The translations under genes were made by a program, and so were the position numbers. The notes beneath the pieces were generated by a model that saw only the letters and a program-made list of their open reading frames with translations, made no database searches and was not told the origin of the DNA. Of a stretch of 64,000 bases of DNA, positions 11,401 to 22,444 are shown in pieces. Numbering within the stretch: position 1 is the first letter of the stretch; the number at the start of each line of letters is the position of its first letter. The DNA comes from Umbilicaria muhlenbergii (Eukaryota; Ascomycota; Lecanoromycetes; Umbilicariales; Umbilicariaceae), in the NCBI GenBank assembly GCA_000611775.1, contig KK106981.1, positions 5,148,927 through 5,212,926 on the forward strand. The letters run 5' to 3'.

Positions 11401-12371
11401 CTCCTTGAGAGCCTGAGCTTCAGAATCGAGGTCCGCATCTTCTGAAGAGGATGTACCACCGGCTGCGATACTGACTGTAGATCCATACTTGGAATTTGCC
11501 GTCGCATCTTGCGTGTCCTGGGAGGCACTCTTTATGTGCGCCAGGAGGGGCGTGGACTCTTCATCATTTTTGTCCCTCCCCCTCACCGGCTTTCTCCATC
11601 CAAAAAGAAGTCCAAGCAGCAAGGCCAACAAGCCGATACGTACCGCCTTCAAAGGCAGCTGTACATGATTGGGACGGCGAGCGGCATCGTTGGTGCTTAG
11701 TGATACGGTGATCAGGGTAACCTCCACCACCAGGGCAATGATCCATGATCCATAGAATGGATACCAGACTGGGTAAGGGGAATCCAGCAGCGATACAGTG
11801 AGGATCAGCCAAACCAATACCGAGGATAAAAGATAAATCTGCATAGGAGGTCAGCAACGGAGGCCCAACATTGGGAGATTCCGGTCCCCAATTTTGAATC
11901 GGAGTGGATGCGGTGGGGCGATTTCAGTGGCGTACATTACCATCTGGGTTGACATATTGTGGGTGTCGTGAAAACGCTGGGCTCAGGTGCACACAGGCTT
12001 CGCCGATCTATTGAAGTCGTCAGCTCAACGTCTCTATCCGACCCTGCGTAACGGAATCCGTGTTGGGTTTGATGGTAAGTTCCACGTACGTAAATGGCCA
12101 TTATCACTAACATGACCCAAAGGATCAGCTTGCGCGGCGCTTTGTGATCCTTGATCTTCGCAGTAATGGTCTGCAGCGTACAGACGCTCACTGTAGCAGC
12201 GATAACGTAGTAGGCGAGAATGAGCAAGGGAGCGGTATAGTGGATGGCTTTCACGGCTCCGTGAAGCTGCTCATGATTGCTGACTGAGCCCATGCTGACA
12301 GAGCCCATGCTGACAAGGTGGGTGGTTGCAATGACTCGAACTGGTTCCATAGACTGGATTCGGGCACTCAT
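8490..12371 (-). CDS. HMT1: HMT1/ABCB6-type half ABC transporter (heavy-metal tolerance)
   Basis: Six exons (12090..12371, 11941..11976, 11323..11838, 11071..11221, 10312..11022, 8490..10258) give 1154 residues with every junction in phase; the 36-nt second exon is the least certain. The layout is that of Hmt1: an extra N-terminal membrane domain (exons 1-3), WWTYARGFS then IFLPYVWPTKQ leading into the ABC membrane core, and one nucleotide-binding domain with Walker A GETGGGKST (about residue 647), Q-loop PQDPSLFND, signature LSGGELQRVAIARAIL, Walker B IILLDEATSSVD and H-loop AHRLSTI. Hmt1 proteins move phytochelatins or glutathione conjugates into the vacuole. The 300-residue tail after the ATPase is Ser/Gln/Lys rich, with a basic KEKKRRLRNRRDKSK stretch and no known domain. 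The intron at 11023..11070 begins with GC rather than GT. Confidence 0.85.
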
Positions 12372-13480
12372 GAAAATGCAGCGAGCGATGGAACAACAGA
12401 GGTTCCTGTTATCGGAAGAACGAAGAGAGAGGAGAATGAAGATGAAGATGAGAAGTCCTGACGTGAATAAACATCGGTCAAGCGAAACCGCAGATTAGGC
12501 AATGAAGGAGGAAGTAAGACGGAAGCGGCAGGCACGCTTCGAAGAAATCGGTCTATGATGTTTGCCTCAACGAAAAGAGGATTGCAAGGCCCTTCCCCCA
12601 AGAAGATGGTGCAAAGAGCCCGGAACACAGGTCGGTCATATAAGAAGGCATGCAGTAGGAGATGGCACTGGCAAATAGAACCAAGTATAGCAAACCCTAA
12701 GCGCTTTAGCGCATTATGACCACTAACTCGTCAGCTTACAGCTTGAGTCAGGATAGAAGACTCGCCGTGCCCCATCGCCGTTCTCGTGGACCGCTAGAGC
12801 TTTCAGCTTGGCGCGGCAGTGTTCGTTGTCTTCCATAGCAAGGTTCACCATGGCAAGGTTCACCAGAATGCATGGTCTGCGCGCCGTCGTTGAAGGATCA
12901 CACCGCCTGATTGGCGTCTTCCTTATACTTCTCTTCCACTGACAGCCGCTTTCCAGCCGTTCCGCATCGTATAATCCCTCGTCAGCCCCTCCCCGGCTTT
13001 GACTCTGCCCTCGTGCTGCCCTGCATCCTGTATCTGGCAGCGACGCATAGGAGGTACATCTGATTTGGACACCCAACATTTGCGCTGCAAGCTATCGGAG
13101 TAGACATGCTCAAGGCAGCCCGTTTTCGGTGGCGGCAGATGCACCCAGTGCAGCATGACGTGGTTTCCAGGCCCCTCGGAGGGAAAGCGGCTCAGTCGTG
13201 ACCCAGTGAGGCTCTCTACAATCACTCCGAGAACCTTGCTGCATTCGCAAGCCTCCGATCTGGTGTGCCTTGCTGCCCTTGCAAAGCATCGCCCACCGAC
13301 GGTCCGTGCGGCAGACGCACTCGGCATGTGCGCGGCTATCGCCGCAAGCGCTCTGCCTGTGGTCGGCAGACAGCTAGGATCACCTTCCGCCGTGGCATGC
13401 TTGACCGGCTGTGTCACCTCAGCTTCCTCAGCCTTAGTGGCTGCACCTCACCTCGTCCCAACAGTACCAATCCGTAAATC
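12372..13480. promoter_or_regulatory. Long divergent promoter region
   Basis: About 1.1 kb between the start codons of the ABC transporter (minus) and the small membrane protein (plus). Open frames here, such as a minus frame at 12923..13417, lack conserved-looking sequence and were set aside. Confidence 0.4.
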
Positions 13481-14232
13481 ATGGACTTCGCGCCATACCA
13501 AGATACCGCCCCCGAAACAGAACGTGCTCTGTCTCCACCTCCGTCCCGCTCATCCTCTCGATCGCCAAACCCTCGTGCTCCACCCCCCAAACGGGCCCCC
13601 ACTGATCCTTACGCGACATCCGCCCTACCTCCTCCGAGTCGCTTTGGCGATGATGCGGGTGGGAATATAAACAATGGAGGCTTTGGCGGTGGTGATGTTG
13701 AGGGGGGTAGGGTGGATGTAGATCTCTTCGAGACGAGCTTGCCTATGCGGATGGACTACGAGGCTATGCTGGCATATCTACTGCTACCGCCCGCTGGGGC
13801 CGTGTTTCTGTTGTTGATGGAGCACAAGAGCGACTATGTGCGGTAAGTTGCTTGAAGACGAAGAGTACTCATGGAACCTGTGCATGCGCTGGAGCTGATG
13901 CGAGCGGGGTTAGATTCCATGCATGGCAGTCGAGCCTCTTATTCGCAGCCATGTTTGTGCGTGCGACCTCCTCAAGCTGCTGCTAGCAACGTCTGACGAT
14001 ATTGCAGGTCGTACATCTCGTATTCTCATGGTCAAGCATACTATCCTGGCTGATCTTCGTGGTTAACCTGGGTCTTATTGCTTTCTTGACTCTGCATGCT
14101 TATCGTGATGGTAAAACGCACTGAAATCCGTATAGGCCATCGGCTGATATATTGGGTGCAGCAGATACTCTAGATCGGTTCGAATTACCGTTCTTTGGGG
14201 GGTTAGCGAGCTCCTTCGTGGATAATGAGTGA
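13481..14232 (+). CDS. Small multipass membrane protein (UPF0132/DUF4870-like)
   Basis: Four exons (13481..13842, 13914..13956, 14008..14110, 14162..14232) give 192 residues, all in phase. A Pro/Ser/Gly-rich soluble N-terminus of about 75 residues precedes FETSLPMRMDYEAMLAYLLL, the first of three hydrophobic segments; then HKSDYVRFHAWQSSLLFAA, VVHLVFSWSSILSWLIFVVN and a C-terminal RDADTLDRFELPFFG...VDNE. The DYVRFHAxQSLL pattern is what marks the UPF0132 / DUF4870 membrane family, present in bacteria and fungi. No biochemical role is established that I know of. Exon 2 is only 43 nt. Confidence 0.85.
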
Positions 14233-15008
14233 CTGCAAATTCTCCTCTTCTCCCTGAAGTCATCGGCTGTCCTGCTTGTATTTCTCTTTCTTCTCCTAAC
14301 ACAGATACCCATGCATTGCAATACGCTCGACCACTGTATGTTGTACGTTCTGATTTCGGACAGAGTCCAAAGGTTTGTGGTCTTTCATAATACCGACAGG
14401 CAAACTCGGTCCTTGGCCAGGGTAAAGAGTTTCTTCGCTTGAGGATCTGGAAATGTCTTGTCCCCATATGCTTGAAGTCATTGACATCAATAGCGCTTGA
14501 AGATTATGACTTTCATGCCAGTGAAGCATTCCGAATTGAGTGAATGGTGGGTATAGGCAGCAAGGCATCGGAATCGCCGATCATAGAACACTTACATAGG
14601 TGGCTTGAAGACCAAACTACACAAGTGTTAGGGCACTGCACTTCCGTTGCATATAAATTATCCATTGAAAGCTTCCAAATTCACGCCTCTCACCGCTATA
14701 TTGTCTTTGTCAGATCTGAGATTTGGGTTGACGAGATTTGGGTTTACGAGACTACAATTCACCTATTCATGAGCAGGCCATCATGATTAACTAAAATCTG
14801 CATCTTCATATAACGCTTCTCTCCCCATGGTTTTTTGTCTTGTCCCAACGAAAATAGCCTCCATCGAAGATTGCATCAAACCATCTCCGAGAGCTACCAC
14901 CCCAGAGCTCAATCCACAACCTCCTCTCAAATCCGCGCCGAACGCCCAGGAGCGACATCGACAGCTACATCCACCTCGGTCATCCGCAAGGCCACCTGTT
15001 CCCCCACC
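14233..15008. other. Intergenic region, no gene supported
   Basis: Short AT-rich frames only. The 5' part of the next gene could extend upstream into 14835..15008, because the frame is open there without an ATG. Confidence 0.4.
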
Positions 15009-15287
15009 ATGTGCATCGCTGACCAAGTCTTCCACATGGCTTGTTGCCACTACTCCTACCACTTACTCATGCCCTGTCACGCGCCGAAATACCCGTACCC
15101 GAATTCCCACGACAATCTTTGCGCCAGTCCTACCATACGGAAGGGCACTACTAGTGCAGCGGGGGGGCTCGAGTGCTTGGTGTGCGCAGAGGAGAAGCAG
15201 AAGCAGAAGGCGACGGCGGCGAAAGGGGTGGACGCAGCCGTGATAGCCAAGCCCAATGGAGCTAAGAAGGAGAATGTCAAGATCTAG
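15009..15287 (+). CDS. Small Cys/His-rich hypothetical protein
   Basis: Starting at the first in-frame ATG, the frame encodes 92 residues beginning MCIADQVFHMACCHYSYHLL with seven Cys in the first two thirds (pattern CC, CHxSxH, C, C, CLVC) and a Lys/Ala-rich end. Short fungal proteins beginning MCxxxxxxxxxCGH are common in this group of fungi and may bind a metal; that comparison is from memory. No signal peptide or membrane segment. The frame is open further upstream without an ATG, so an additional 5' exon is possible. Confidence 0.5.
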   Translation: MCIADQVFHMACCHYSYHLLMPCHAPKYPYPNSHDNLCASPTIRKGTTSAAGGLECLVCAEEKQKQKATAAKGVDAAVIAKPNGAKKENVKI

Positions 15288-16552
15288 AGTAAGTTGTTGA
15301 TTACGATTCTATCTAACTTCAAGAATATGTGTTGAAAGTGATGTCAGATACGACGGGGGCGCAGGGATGGCTAAGGAGTCAATGGCTGAGGACATAGGAA
15401 TGATAGATGGGCTTCGCTCCGGGATACGAGATGTATGGCAGCTTTTGTTGTTCTCTCTGTATAAACGGGTTTGTTTGATTTGGGGTAGAAATTAGAAGGA
15501 TAGATTGCATGGGTTTCGGAGTACATGTCACCTATGTAACGAATAGACAAAGTCGTTACCTTAGGGGCAGCTGGTGCTCTCTAGAAAAGGAACCGTATCG
15601 TTACAATAATTCCTCTGCTCCGAAAGGCAGTATCACATGTGACTGAACTTAGCTCGCACTCGCTACACTTCATCAGCAGAGCCACACTAGATACCGACCA
15701 GCATCATCACAAACCCAGCGAGATTCCTCTGCTCAAAACCCAGGAGTACATATGACCGACCTCGACTACTTAACATGTGACTAGATATTTGGAGTCTTGG
15801 CTAAGCGACTAACCCTGCCTTCGTGCCCAAAAGAGCTGAGGAAGAAAAGGCCGTCGCTGGGACTGTGGTTCTTCGACAAGTACCTAAACCAGCTATCAAC
15901 GCCCCACCCCCTATATGCGGGGTATCACTTCGATGCAGAAGAGTCAATGCGTGCGCCATTTAAATGTTCCCGTTCTTTAAGATTCTAGAAACCCCTCTGG
16001 AGTGTTGCACATGCACGACGCACGACGCGCAATTTCAACCTTCTCCACTAGAATTTGAGCACGTCCTCAGGCAACAATCTATACCTCAAGCACATGTGCA
16101 TACCTACAATCTCCCCCCACCCACGACTATTCGGTCTCCGCGCTCTAGAAGCTCCGGATTCACTGCATTCTCCAGAGCACGTCATCTTCCTTGCAGATTT
16201 AGCTGTCTGTATCCCACCTAAAAAGACGTCTTTCATCGTCTTTTCGTGAGACCTCCGCCAGGTACCCACCAGAAGTGAAGGCGGTCAATCTCGCATGAGG
16301 ATCCACAGTATGTGCGCCAAGACGCTCCTGCCGCGTTCACAAGCAGGTACACTTGCATCAGGGTCCAGAGGGACAGGCATTGCGTGGAGGTGGGCCCTTA
16401 TCGTTGCTCAACTGTTGGTTCGTCTTTTATAGTCAATGAGGCGTCAATGAGACGTCAATGAGTCGGGCAGCAAGTGCATTCTAGTCACCTCGTTCATATC
16501 ATACCATTTCTCAGGCACGACTTCGGCGCTCACTTCACTCAATATTCCACGG
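15288..16552. other. Intergenic region with a three-unit tandem repeat
   Basis: About 1.2 kb without a supported gene. It contains the 11-bp tandem repeat listed separately at 16432..16464. Confidence 0.4.
16432..16464. repeat. 3 x 11-bp tandem repeat
   Basis: Three perfect-phase copies of GTCAATGAGNC, the variable base being G, A, T. Copy junctions create a GACGTCA core, which is half to full CRE-like, but no regulated gene is evident nearby. Confidence 0.7.
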
Positions 16553-16888
16553 ATGTACAATGTACTGAGAGGACGGGACGGTTATGGCATGCTGGAGACG
16601 ATAGGGGCTCCGTCCTTCATTGATGGGGTATCGGTGAACCTCAGATTAACGGATATCGACTTGTGGAAGTATTCCTACTTCAACGTGCAAGGCCTCCGAT
16701 CCAGAAGCCTTGACGATTCCAAGAAAACGATAGCAATCGACAGAGCAATTGCCAGAGAGTGGAACTGGTGTCACACATATGCTTGTATCGCCGCCCTTCA
16801 TTACACCGCCTGGTTCGACCTGAGCCTCTGGGAGCATGAAAATGGAACAGCCGGGTTAACCCATTTGAGGATCAGCCAAAATATCCCC

Positions 16889-17432
16889 TCAATTCCAAAT
16901 CAAATCTGGCATACCAATCAATGGCATGGCAATTGTTAATTCGAAAAGCCTGTTGGCACAATCAAATATGGAGCGGAAGTACCAAAGGTCATCCAGACTG
17001 ATCATTGGCTCTACCATACCAGCCAAAGTATCGAATATTGACCGAAATGGCTGGTCAACGTTGGCTTCGTGTGATAGGCACTTGACACACTCTGTTTTGA
17101 CAGGTGCAAATAAGCATTCATACTCCTCAAAGCAGCGGGCTGCGGCAGATTGACCTTCAGTAACCATTGGGAAGAAGCGCGGAAGACTTGCCACAAATCA
17201 CCCCACCTCCAATTCATTCAGAAAGCGTAAGGATGACAACTCCGCGTGTTCTGCTGCTGAATGTCCTCCCTGCAAGCCAAGTTCAATACAACCGTGGGCA
17301 AAAAAGCCCAAATGGTACCACTGTCTGCCACACTCGGGCTTCAAACCATAGACTGCAGCAGGAGGTGTATGGCCTGCAGTCCATAAATGATCTTTGTCAT
17401 GGTTGCAGAGGTCTGCTACATAACAGTCCTAG
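16889..17432 (-). pseudogene. Coding remnant of unknown family
   Basis: One minus-strand frame reads protein-like for about 180 codons. From an acceptor-like CTCCTAG it gives CYVADLCNHDKDHLW, then VYGLKPECGRQWYHLGFFAH, GHSAAEHAELSSLRFLNELE, a TGA stop, and SAAARCFEEYECLFAPVKTE through FRSIFDCANRLFELTI to a stop at 16889. The periodic Cys and His residues suggest a metal-binding protein, but I recognise no family. The internal TGA may be a true lesion or may lie in an unrecognised intron. On the other strand a 128-codon frame at 16553..16939 also looks mildly protein-like; neither has a clear partner exon. Confidence 0.35.
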
Positions 17433-17636
17433 GAGCGCCTCAGAGCGAGAGGCAATCAACAGCGATATTGCCATGCCAGACTGGTGCGACACGTTCCTCC
17501 GAAACTCGCTCGTTACAACATACCTAGAGCCATATCCTCAACACTGAAAACACTAGTAAGCAATTCATCAATTTCCAAAAAATCTATATTGACCCCTGGA
17601 ACGAAAGTAACGGAACAAATCCCATATGTTCAAAAC

Positions 17637-18839
17637 TCAATTGAAACTAAGCTGTACTGTCTCCTCTGACTGGCAAGGCCTACCCAAGCGAACCACCGCT
17701 CGTTTTTCCTCCAAGTCCATGACAATATTGAACAGAGTTTCAGCTGAGCCAGGAGCATCCCCCTGCCGACAGATTGCCGTCGGATAATTACTTTCATCCT
17801 CAAAGAGCTTACTAAAGTCCGCCCAAGACGGCTGCGTCGACTTTGCGTCGAGCTGCGTAGTCAACTCCTTTATGCGATCAACCCTAAAAACTGAGTCTGG
17901 CAGCCAGTCTGATTCGTCCGCACCCGGGTGTTCGACTAGCAGATGGTTCGAGTGATACACACGGTGGTGAGAATCCATCTGCAGCCTAGCAAACGTGGCG
18001 GAAGTGAACTCGAGGCCAATCGCGCCGGAAGAGTCGGCGATCAGCATGTGCGCCGAGCTGGCCATCCCGAGCTTCTCTAAGGTTTCTACTGCTTCGTAGG
18101 CCGAGGGACTCTCGAGGACCACTCGAAGCCCTAAGTGCACTGGTAGGCGCGTCGCGTCGAGGCCCTTGGCTCTAATGGCGTTGAAGCAGACACCGACGCC
18201 GTTTGAGTTGAGCCCAATCTTCCCGATCAAACCGGCCTCGGTTACCATCTTGATCGTGGGCAAGCCTTGCTGATGGATGGTGACCAGCACAAGGTTCTGC
18301 TTTTGTTCCACCATCCACTTCTTTTCGTCAACTTTTACTTCTCGTCATCGAACTCGTATCTGGACCGTGTATACTTACATCCCAATTCTGGCCCAATAGC
18401 GCCCTCTTTTCCGTTTTCCAGTACAGACTTGTGCAGCCATCGGTGAAGAGACCAAAGGCAATCTCTGTCCGTACGTTTATGGCGACGATATCTAAAATAT
18501 TACGACCAGATGCATCCGCGATGCCTAACGGCTATGTCAGGATGAATGGATTTTGAACGTAAAAGACATAGCTGACCTCGCATTTCCTCGTGGTATCTGG
18601 GCCATTTTTTCTTGATTTCACCCGAAAAAGCACTGGCAGTCTGCAAGACTTGGGGCCATTGCTGATTGCTGTACTCAACGAACAAGGCGGCATAAAAAGC
18701 TATGGTGCGCTCAATGTGTAGCTTGGTAGCCTCCCCATGCTGATATCCGATCTGAGCCTGGGATTAGCTCCCTTATCGATGAAAGACGTTACATATCGCT
18801 GACCTCATAAGGAGTTCCCTTACAAACGACCTCTAGCAT
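17637..18839 (-). CDS. Acyl-CoA:6-APA acyltransferase-like, peptidase C45 (penDE-like)
   Basis: Four exons (18804..18839, 18577..18751, 18379..18524, 17637..18317) give 345 residues. It starts MLEVVCKGTPYE, IGYQHG; the self-cleavage site is FTDGCTSLYW with Gly100-Cys101, matching the position of Gly102-Cys103 in the Penicillium enzyme, so the precursor should split there and expose a catalytic Cys. LLGQNWD, GLIGKIGLNSNGVGVCFNAI and a C-terminal MDLEEKRAVVRLGRP also fit the family (357 residues in penDE). The family hydrolyses or transfers acyl groups on amides. No isopenicillin synthase or ACV synthetase lies within the window, so the substrate is unlikely to be penicillin; an N-acyl amide hydrolase role is more likely. 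No peroxisomal SKL-type C-terminus; it ends QLSFN. Confidence 0.88.
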
Positions 18840-18922
18840 CTTGAAATTGTTGCGGTATTTTTAATTATCAAGGTATATAAATCAGCCAGGCTTTGTCTTA
18901 TCTCGAGAGTGGTTTGTTGCTT

Positions 18923-19189
18923 CTACAATGCCAGACCGGAGGATGGAGATAATACATTATCGACTGCTCTGGAGATCTCTAGAGCTCTCAGGCTAGTGCG
19001 AACGATTTCTCCGCAATCGCAAGAGGCGTATCTTAGTCGTGCTAATATCGCAGACGGAGCTGGGCGCACATGGTTCCAATCCCTGCTAGGTGCTAATTCC
19101 GGGTTACGAAATGCTGTGAGGATATCAGCTCCGGTAACGATGATCACTGAAAGTGCTAATGCAAATATCGTTAGTTTGGGGTTAATCAT
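18923..19189 (-). CDS. Possible small secreted protein
   Basis: An 88-codon frame begins MINPKLTIFALALSVIIVTG, a convincing signal peptide, followed by ADILTAFRNPELAPSRDWN and a basic, Cys-poor remainder (one CDC). It lies just upstream of the acyltransferase gene, same strand. No family recognised and no intron needed. It could equally be a chance frame. Confidence 0.3.
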   Translation of the reverse strand: MINPKLTIFALALSVIIVTGADILTAFRNPELAPSRDWNHVRPAPSAILARLRYASCDCGEIVRTSLRALEISRAVDNVLSPSSGLAL

Positions 19190-19635
19190 ATAGAGAAAAC
19201 GAAAGCAACGGTGATAACAGCTGCACATCAACACCCAGTGAAGAGGCTGGCATCATGAGCGTGGAAGAGGAGCTGCCTTACTCGGAGTAGCTCACATGCG
19301 ACAGCGGGGAATACACGTAAACCATGCTCTCCAAGCCTTCTCACGGGTCGGCCCGGCGATCATGCCCCTATTCAGGGCCTGGCTGCTGGCCTCGAGACTC
19401 TTGGAGTAACTTCAATCGGCATGATAGCGAACGAAACCCACTGCAATCGGTGTTTTAGAGAGCGCTTTCCTCCGCATAATCCTAGGGAGATCAGCGCGCC
19501 CCTCCATATAGATTAACAGAAGCGACCAGATAAAGCGATTAAGCTATAACTGCTGTGATAAAAAGCTCAACTGAATACCTCCCGTTACTGAGAGTGCAGG
19601 TTGACATCCTTGATAAATTACTCACAGCGTCGAAT
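19190..19635. other. Intergenic region, promoter of the deacetylase gene
   Basis: No coding or repeat structure was recognised in these 450 bp. Confidence 0.4.
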
Positions 19636-20725
19636 ATGGTGAAACGTGTACTGGTCGGTTATGGTGTTGATGTCGACGCGGTAGCAGGGTGGTAAGTACT
19701 ATCAAATAAATCTCCTGTAGTAGCTCTTAAGGAGGCTAACAACAAGGTGCAGGATAAACAAAAGGGGTGGTTGTACGGAGGTCTCCCGGGGCATCTTTGG
19801 CGCGACTGTCGGTGTTGATCGTCTATTGAAGTTGTGGGAGAAATATATCATCAAGACAACATGGTTCATTCCCGCACATTCCGCCGAGTCTTTCCCGGAG
19901 CAGATGGCCAAGATACGAGATGCTGGCCACGAGATGTAAGACCTCATAGCGGTCCTGACCAGCCCTCTGGGTCTGTTTCTGCTCATCCAGGCGACTTATA
20001 ATGCCCAGTGGTCTCCATGGATACACACATGAGTTCGTCTCAACGCTCAGCGAAGAGCAAGAACGAGACGTCCTAGCCAAATCCATTGAAGTGCTCACAA
20101 AGTTGACCGGCAAAAAGCCCAAAGGATGGACCGCCCCGGCATGGGATACATCCAAAAGCACCATCAGGCTCCTAGAAGAAGCTGGCATTGTATGATCTCG
20201 CGAAAGACACTGTAGTAGCCAAGGCTATATCTAACTACCTGACTCTAGGAGTACGATCATTCTTTCATGCACCACGATTCACAAATGTACTACGTCCCCG
20301 ACGGCACCCACACATGGGAGGAAACCAACCCCGAGAAGAAAGCTTCAGAATGGATGGTACCAATGAGCAAGCTTCGAGCCAGCAAAATCGTGGAGGTCCC
20401 GGCCAATTGGCATCTTGATGATTGGCCTCCATTTCAACCGTTTGTAGGGGCCAATTCGCACGGGTTTGTAGACACCGCCGTCATTGAGAGGTTATGGAGG
20501 GAACAGTTCGACTTCCTCTACCGCGAGTACGATAGTTTTGTCTTCCCGATGTCGATACATCCTCAGGTCAGTGGGAAGCCGCAGGTGATACTAATGCATG
20601 AGCGCTTGATCGAGTATATCAGTTCGCATGAAGGTGTGGAGTGGTGTACCATGGAGCAGATGGTTAAGGAATTCAAGGATGGAAAGATGGGTGAAACGAG
20701 AATTCATGGAGGTGTAGATCTTTAG
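19636..20725 (+). CDS. Polysaccharide deacetylase family protein (NodB fold, PgdA-like)
   Basis: Exons 19636..19691, 19753..19935, 20009..20189 and 20249..20725 give 298 residues in frame. MVKRVLVGYGVDVDAVAGW carries the first NodB motif with the metal-binding Asp near residue 12-14. VSRGIFGATVGVDRLLKLWE, FIPAHSAESFPEQM and IGLHGYTHEF follow, the last supplying the His-x3-His metal pair (His83, His87). GWTAPAWDTSKSTIRLLEEAG and ILMHERLIEYI complete the barrel. This subfamily (Helicobacter PgdA and relatives) lacks a signal peptide and is cytosolic; some members act on cyclic amides rather than glycans, so the substrate is open. Confidence 0.88.
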
Positions 20726-20980
20726 ACATATAGAGGACTCTTTTTACACTCGCCTTGCTCATGCTTTACCTGATGAAAACGAGTGGACAATCTTTAATCA
20801 TGCTGGCGAATATGTGCCGGCAAAACTTAGAGGTAATGACTGGCAAGGCTAGTCACTTCGCCACGCCAAGAAGCTCTCATCGCGTCCCCCAGATCGCGTC
20901 ACCCGGCACAACTTCCAACAGCACCGATATATCTCATTGCTACTCTAATTTGCAGCTCGCAAGACTACCAGAAACCCAAG
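20726..20980. other. Tandem-gene spacer
   Basis: 3' flank of the deacetylase gene and promoter of NSE3. Nothing else seen. Confidence 0.5.
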
Positions 20981-22229
20981 ATGCCACTTATTCGCAAACG
21001 TCGAGCAGTAAGTTGTCGCTATCACTGTACTCAACGAGGCTAAAGTTTACACAAACAGCAAGCAGAAGCCTCCCCTCCCGCCTCACCTCCCGCCTCACCT
21101 CCACCAACGCGCCGTCGACGCTCTCCATCGGCGTCTGAGGCGTCTTCAGTTGACGACAATGTAGAAGGCGACACGACGCTAGACGGGGAGACCCAAGATG
21201 GCGGCAGCAGTAGCCATCAGATGGTGAAGAAGCTGGTGCGACTCGCACTAGCCAGCGAGTATGCGCGCCAGCCCATCCGAAGAACAGACATCAGCGCCAA
21301 AGGTAACACGCCGATATTCCCACATCAAACCAGTCTACATGTACCAGGAACTGATGTCTACGACCAGTGCTGGCGCCTCACAATGGCCGCCAATTCAAGG
21401 TCATCTTCAACGAAGCGCAGCAAGAACTGCGGAAAACATTCGGCATGGAAATGACCGAACTGCCCGTCAAAGAAAAAGTCACGATATCTCAAAAACGAGG
21501 TCCGCACTTTCCTTCCCCAAAACCCTCACTTCCCCCCTCCCCCTCCCCTTCTTGAGCTAACACCCCGGCCCCCCCCCTCCAGCCGCCCTACGTGCCCAAT
21601 CCTCCAACCAATCCAGCACATCAAAATCCTACATCCTAACCTCGACGCTCCCCCCGCGCATCCGCGCCCCCCTCCCCCCCGCGCGCATCCCCTCCACCAC
21701 CCTCGAAAGCACCTACACCGCCCTCTACACCTTCGTCATCTCGCTCATCTACCTCTCGTCCGGCCAACTTGCCGAAGGGAAACTGGACCGCTACCTCAAA
21801 CGCTGCAACGCGGGCGAGTACACGCCGCTGGACAAAACGGACAAGTTGCTCAAGCGCATGGAGAAGGAGGGGTATGTGGTGAAGGTTAAGGAGAGGCCGG
21901 CGGGGGAGGAGGAGATGGTGAGTTTTGTTGTGGGACCGAGAGGGAGGGTGGAGGTGGGGGAGAGGGGGGTGGCGGGGGTGGTGAGGGCGGTTTATGGGAA
22001 GGAGGATGCGGAGGGGGAGGAGTTGGAGAGGAGGTTGGAGAGGAGTTTGGGGGTGGGGGTGGGGGTTGGGGGGGTAAAGAGGGTTGGGAGGGAGCAGGAA
22101 GATGATGGGCGGGAAGAAGAAGGAGGGAGGGAGGGAGGAGGGGGGGCCGGTGAGGAACCGGTGGCGAGTAGGGGGCCGGGGAGACCAAGGCGGAGGCAAA
22201 GAGGTGAGGTGGGAGAGGATGATGAGTAG
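20981..22229 (+). CDS. NSE3: NSE3/MAGE-domain subunit of the Smc5-Smc6 complex
   Basis: Exons 20981..21007, 21059..21302, 21368..21499 and 21583..22229 give 349 residues. After MPLIRKRRA and a Pro/Arg/Asp linker comes the MAGE homology domain: HQMVKKLVRLALASEYARQP, IRRTDISAKVL, RQFKVIFNEAQQELRKTFG, MEMTELPVKEKVT, SKSYILTSTLPPRIR, ALYTFVISLIYLSSGQLAEG (the second winged helix) and LDKTDKLLKRMEKEGYVVKV. In the Smc5/6 complex Nse3 pairs with Nse1 and Nse4 and binds DNA. The last 100 residues are Gly/Glu/Arg rich and follow a C-rich to G-rich change of the coding strand near 21850. Convergent with the ankyrin gene. Confidence 0.88.
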
Positions 22230-22444
22230 ATGGTCACTTCTTGTAATATACCCTTCACGAAGCTGGATATGGCTTCTAAGCGACTAAGGCGCTCGTTCTA
22301 TGACGACATTATCTCTATAGGTAGCAAAGGGGCTCATGCCAGCCCTCCAAGATGCAGCAAGAACGCTCCGGACGCCCCGCTATGCTAATACTCCTCCCAC
22401 CGAACCACGTCCGCAGCTACGGCCATGGCTGTTCTCTGGCTCAT
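22230..22444. other. Convergent intergenic region
   Basis: 3' ends of NSE3 and the ankyrin gene. No other feature. Confidence 0.5.

Noticed and set aside
12923-13417. 164-codon minus frame in the divergent promoter
   Set aside because: No motif, no splice partners, overlaps the expected promoter.
17637-20725. A penicillin biosynthesis cluster
   Set aside because: No ACV synthetase or isopenicillin N synthase is present; only the acyltransferase-like gene.
21636-22199. Pro-rich minus frame over NSE3
   Set aside because: Antisense of the G-rich tail; no protein-like content.
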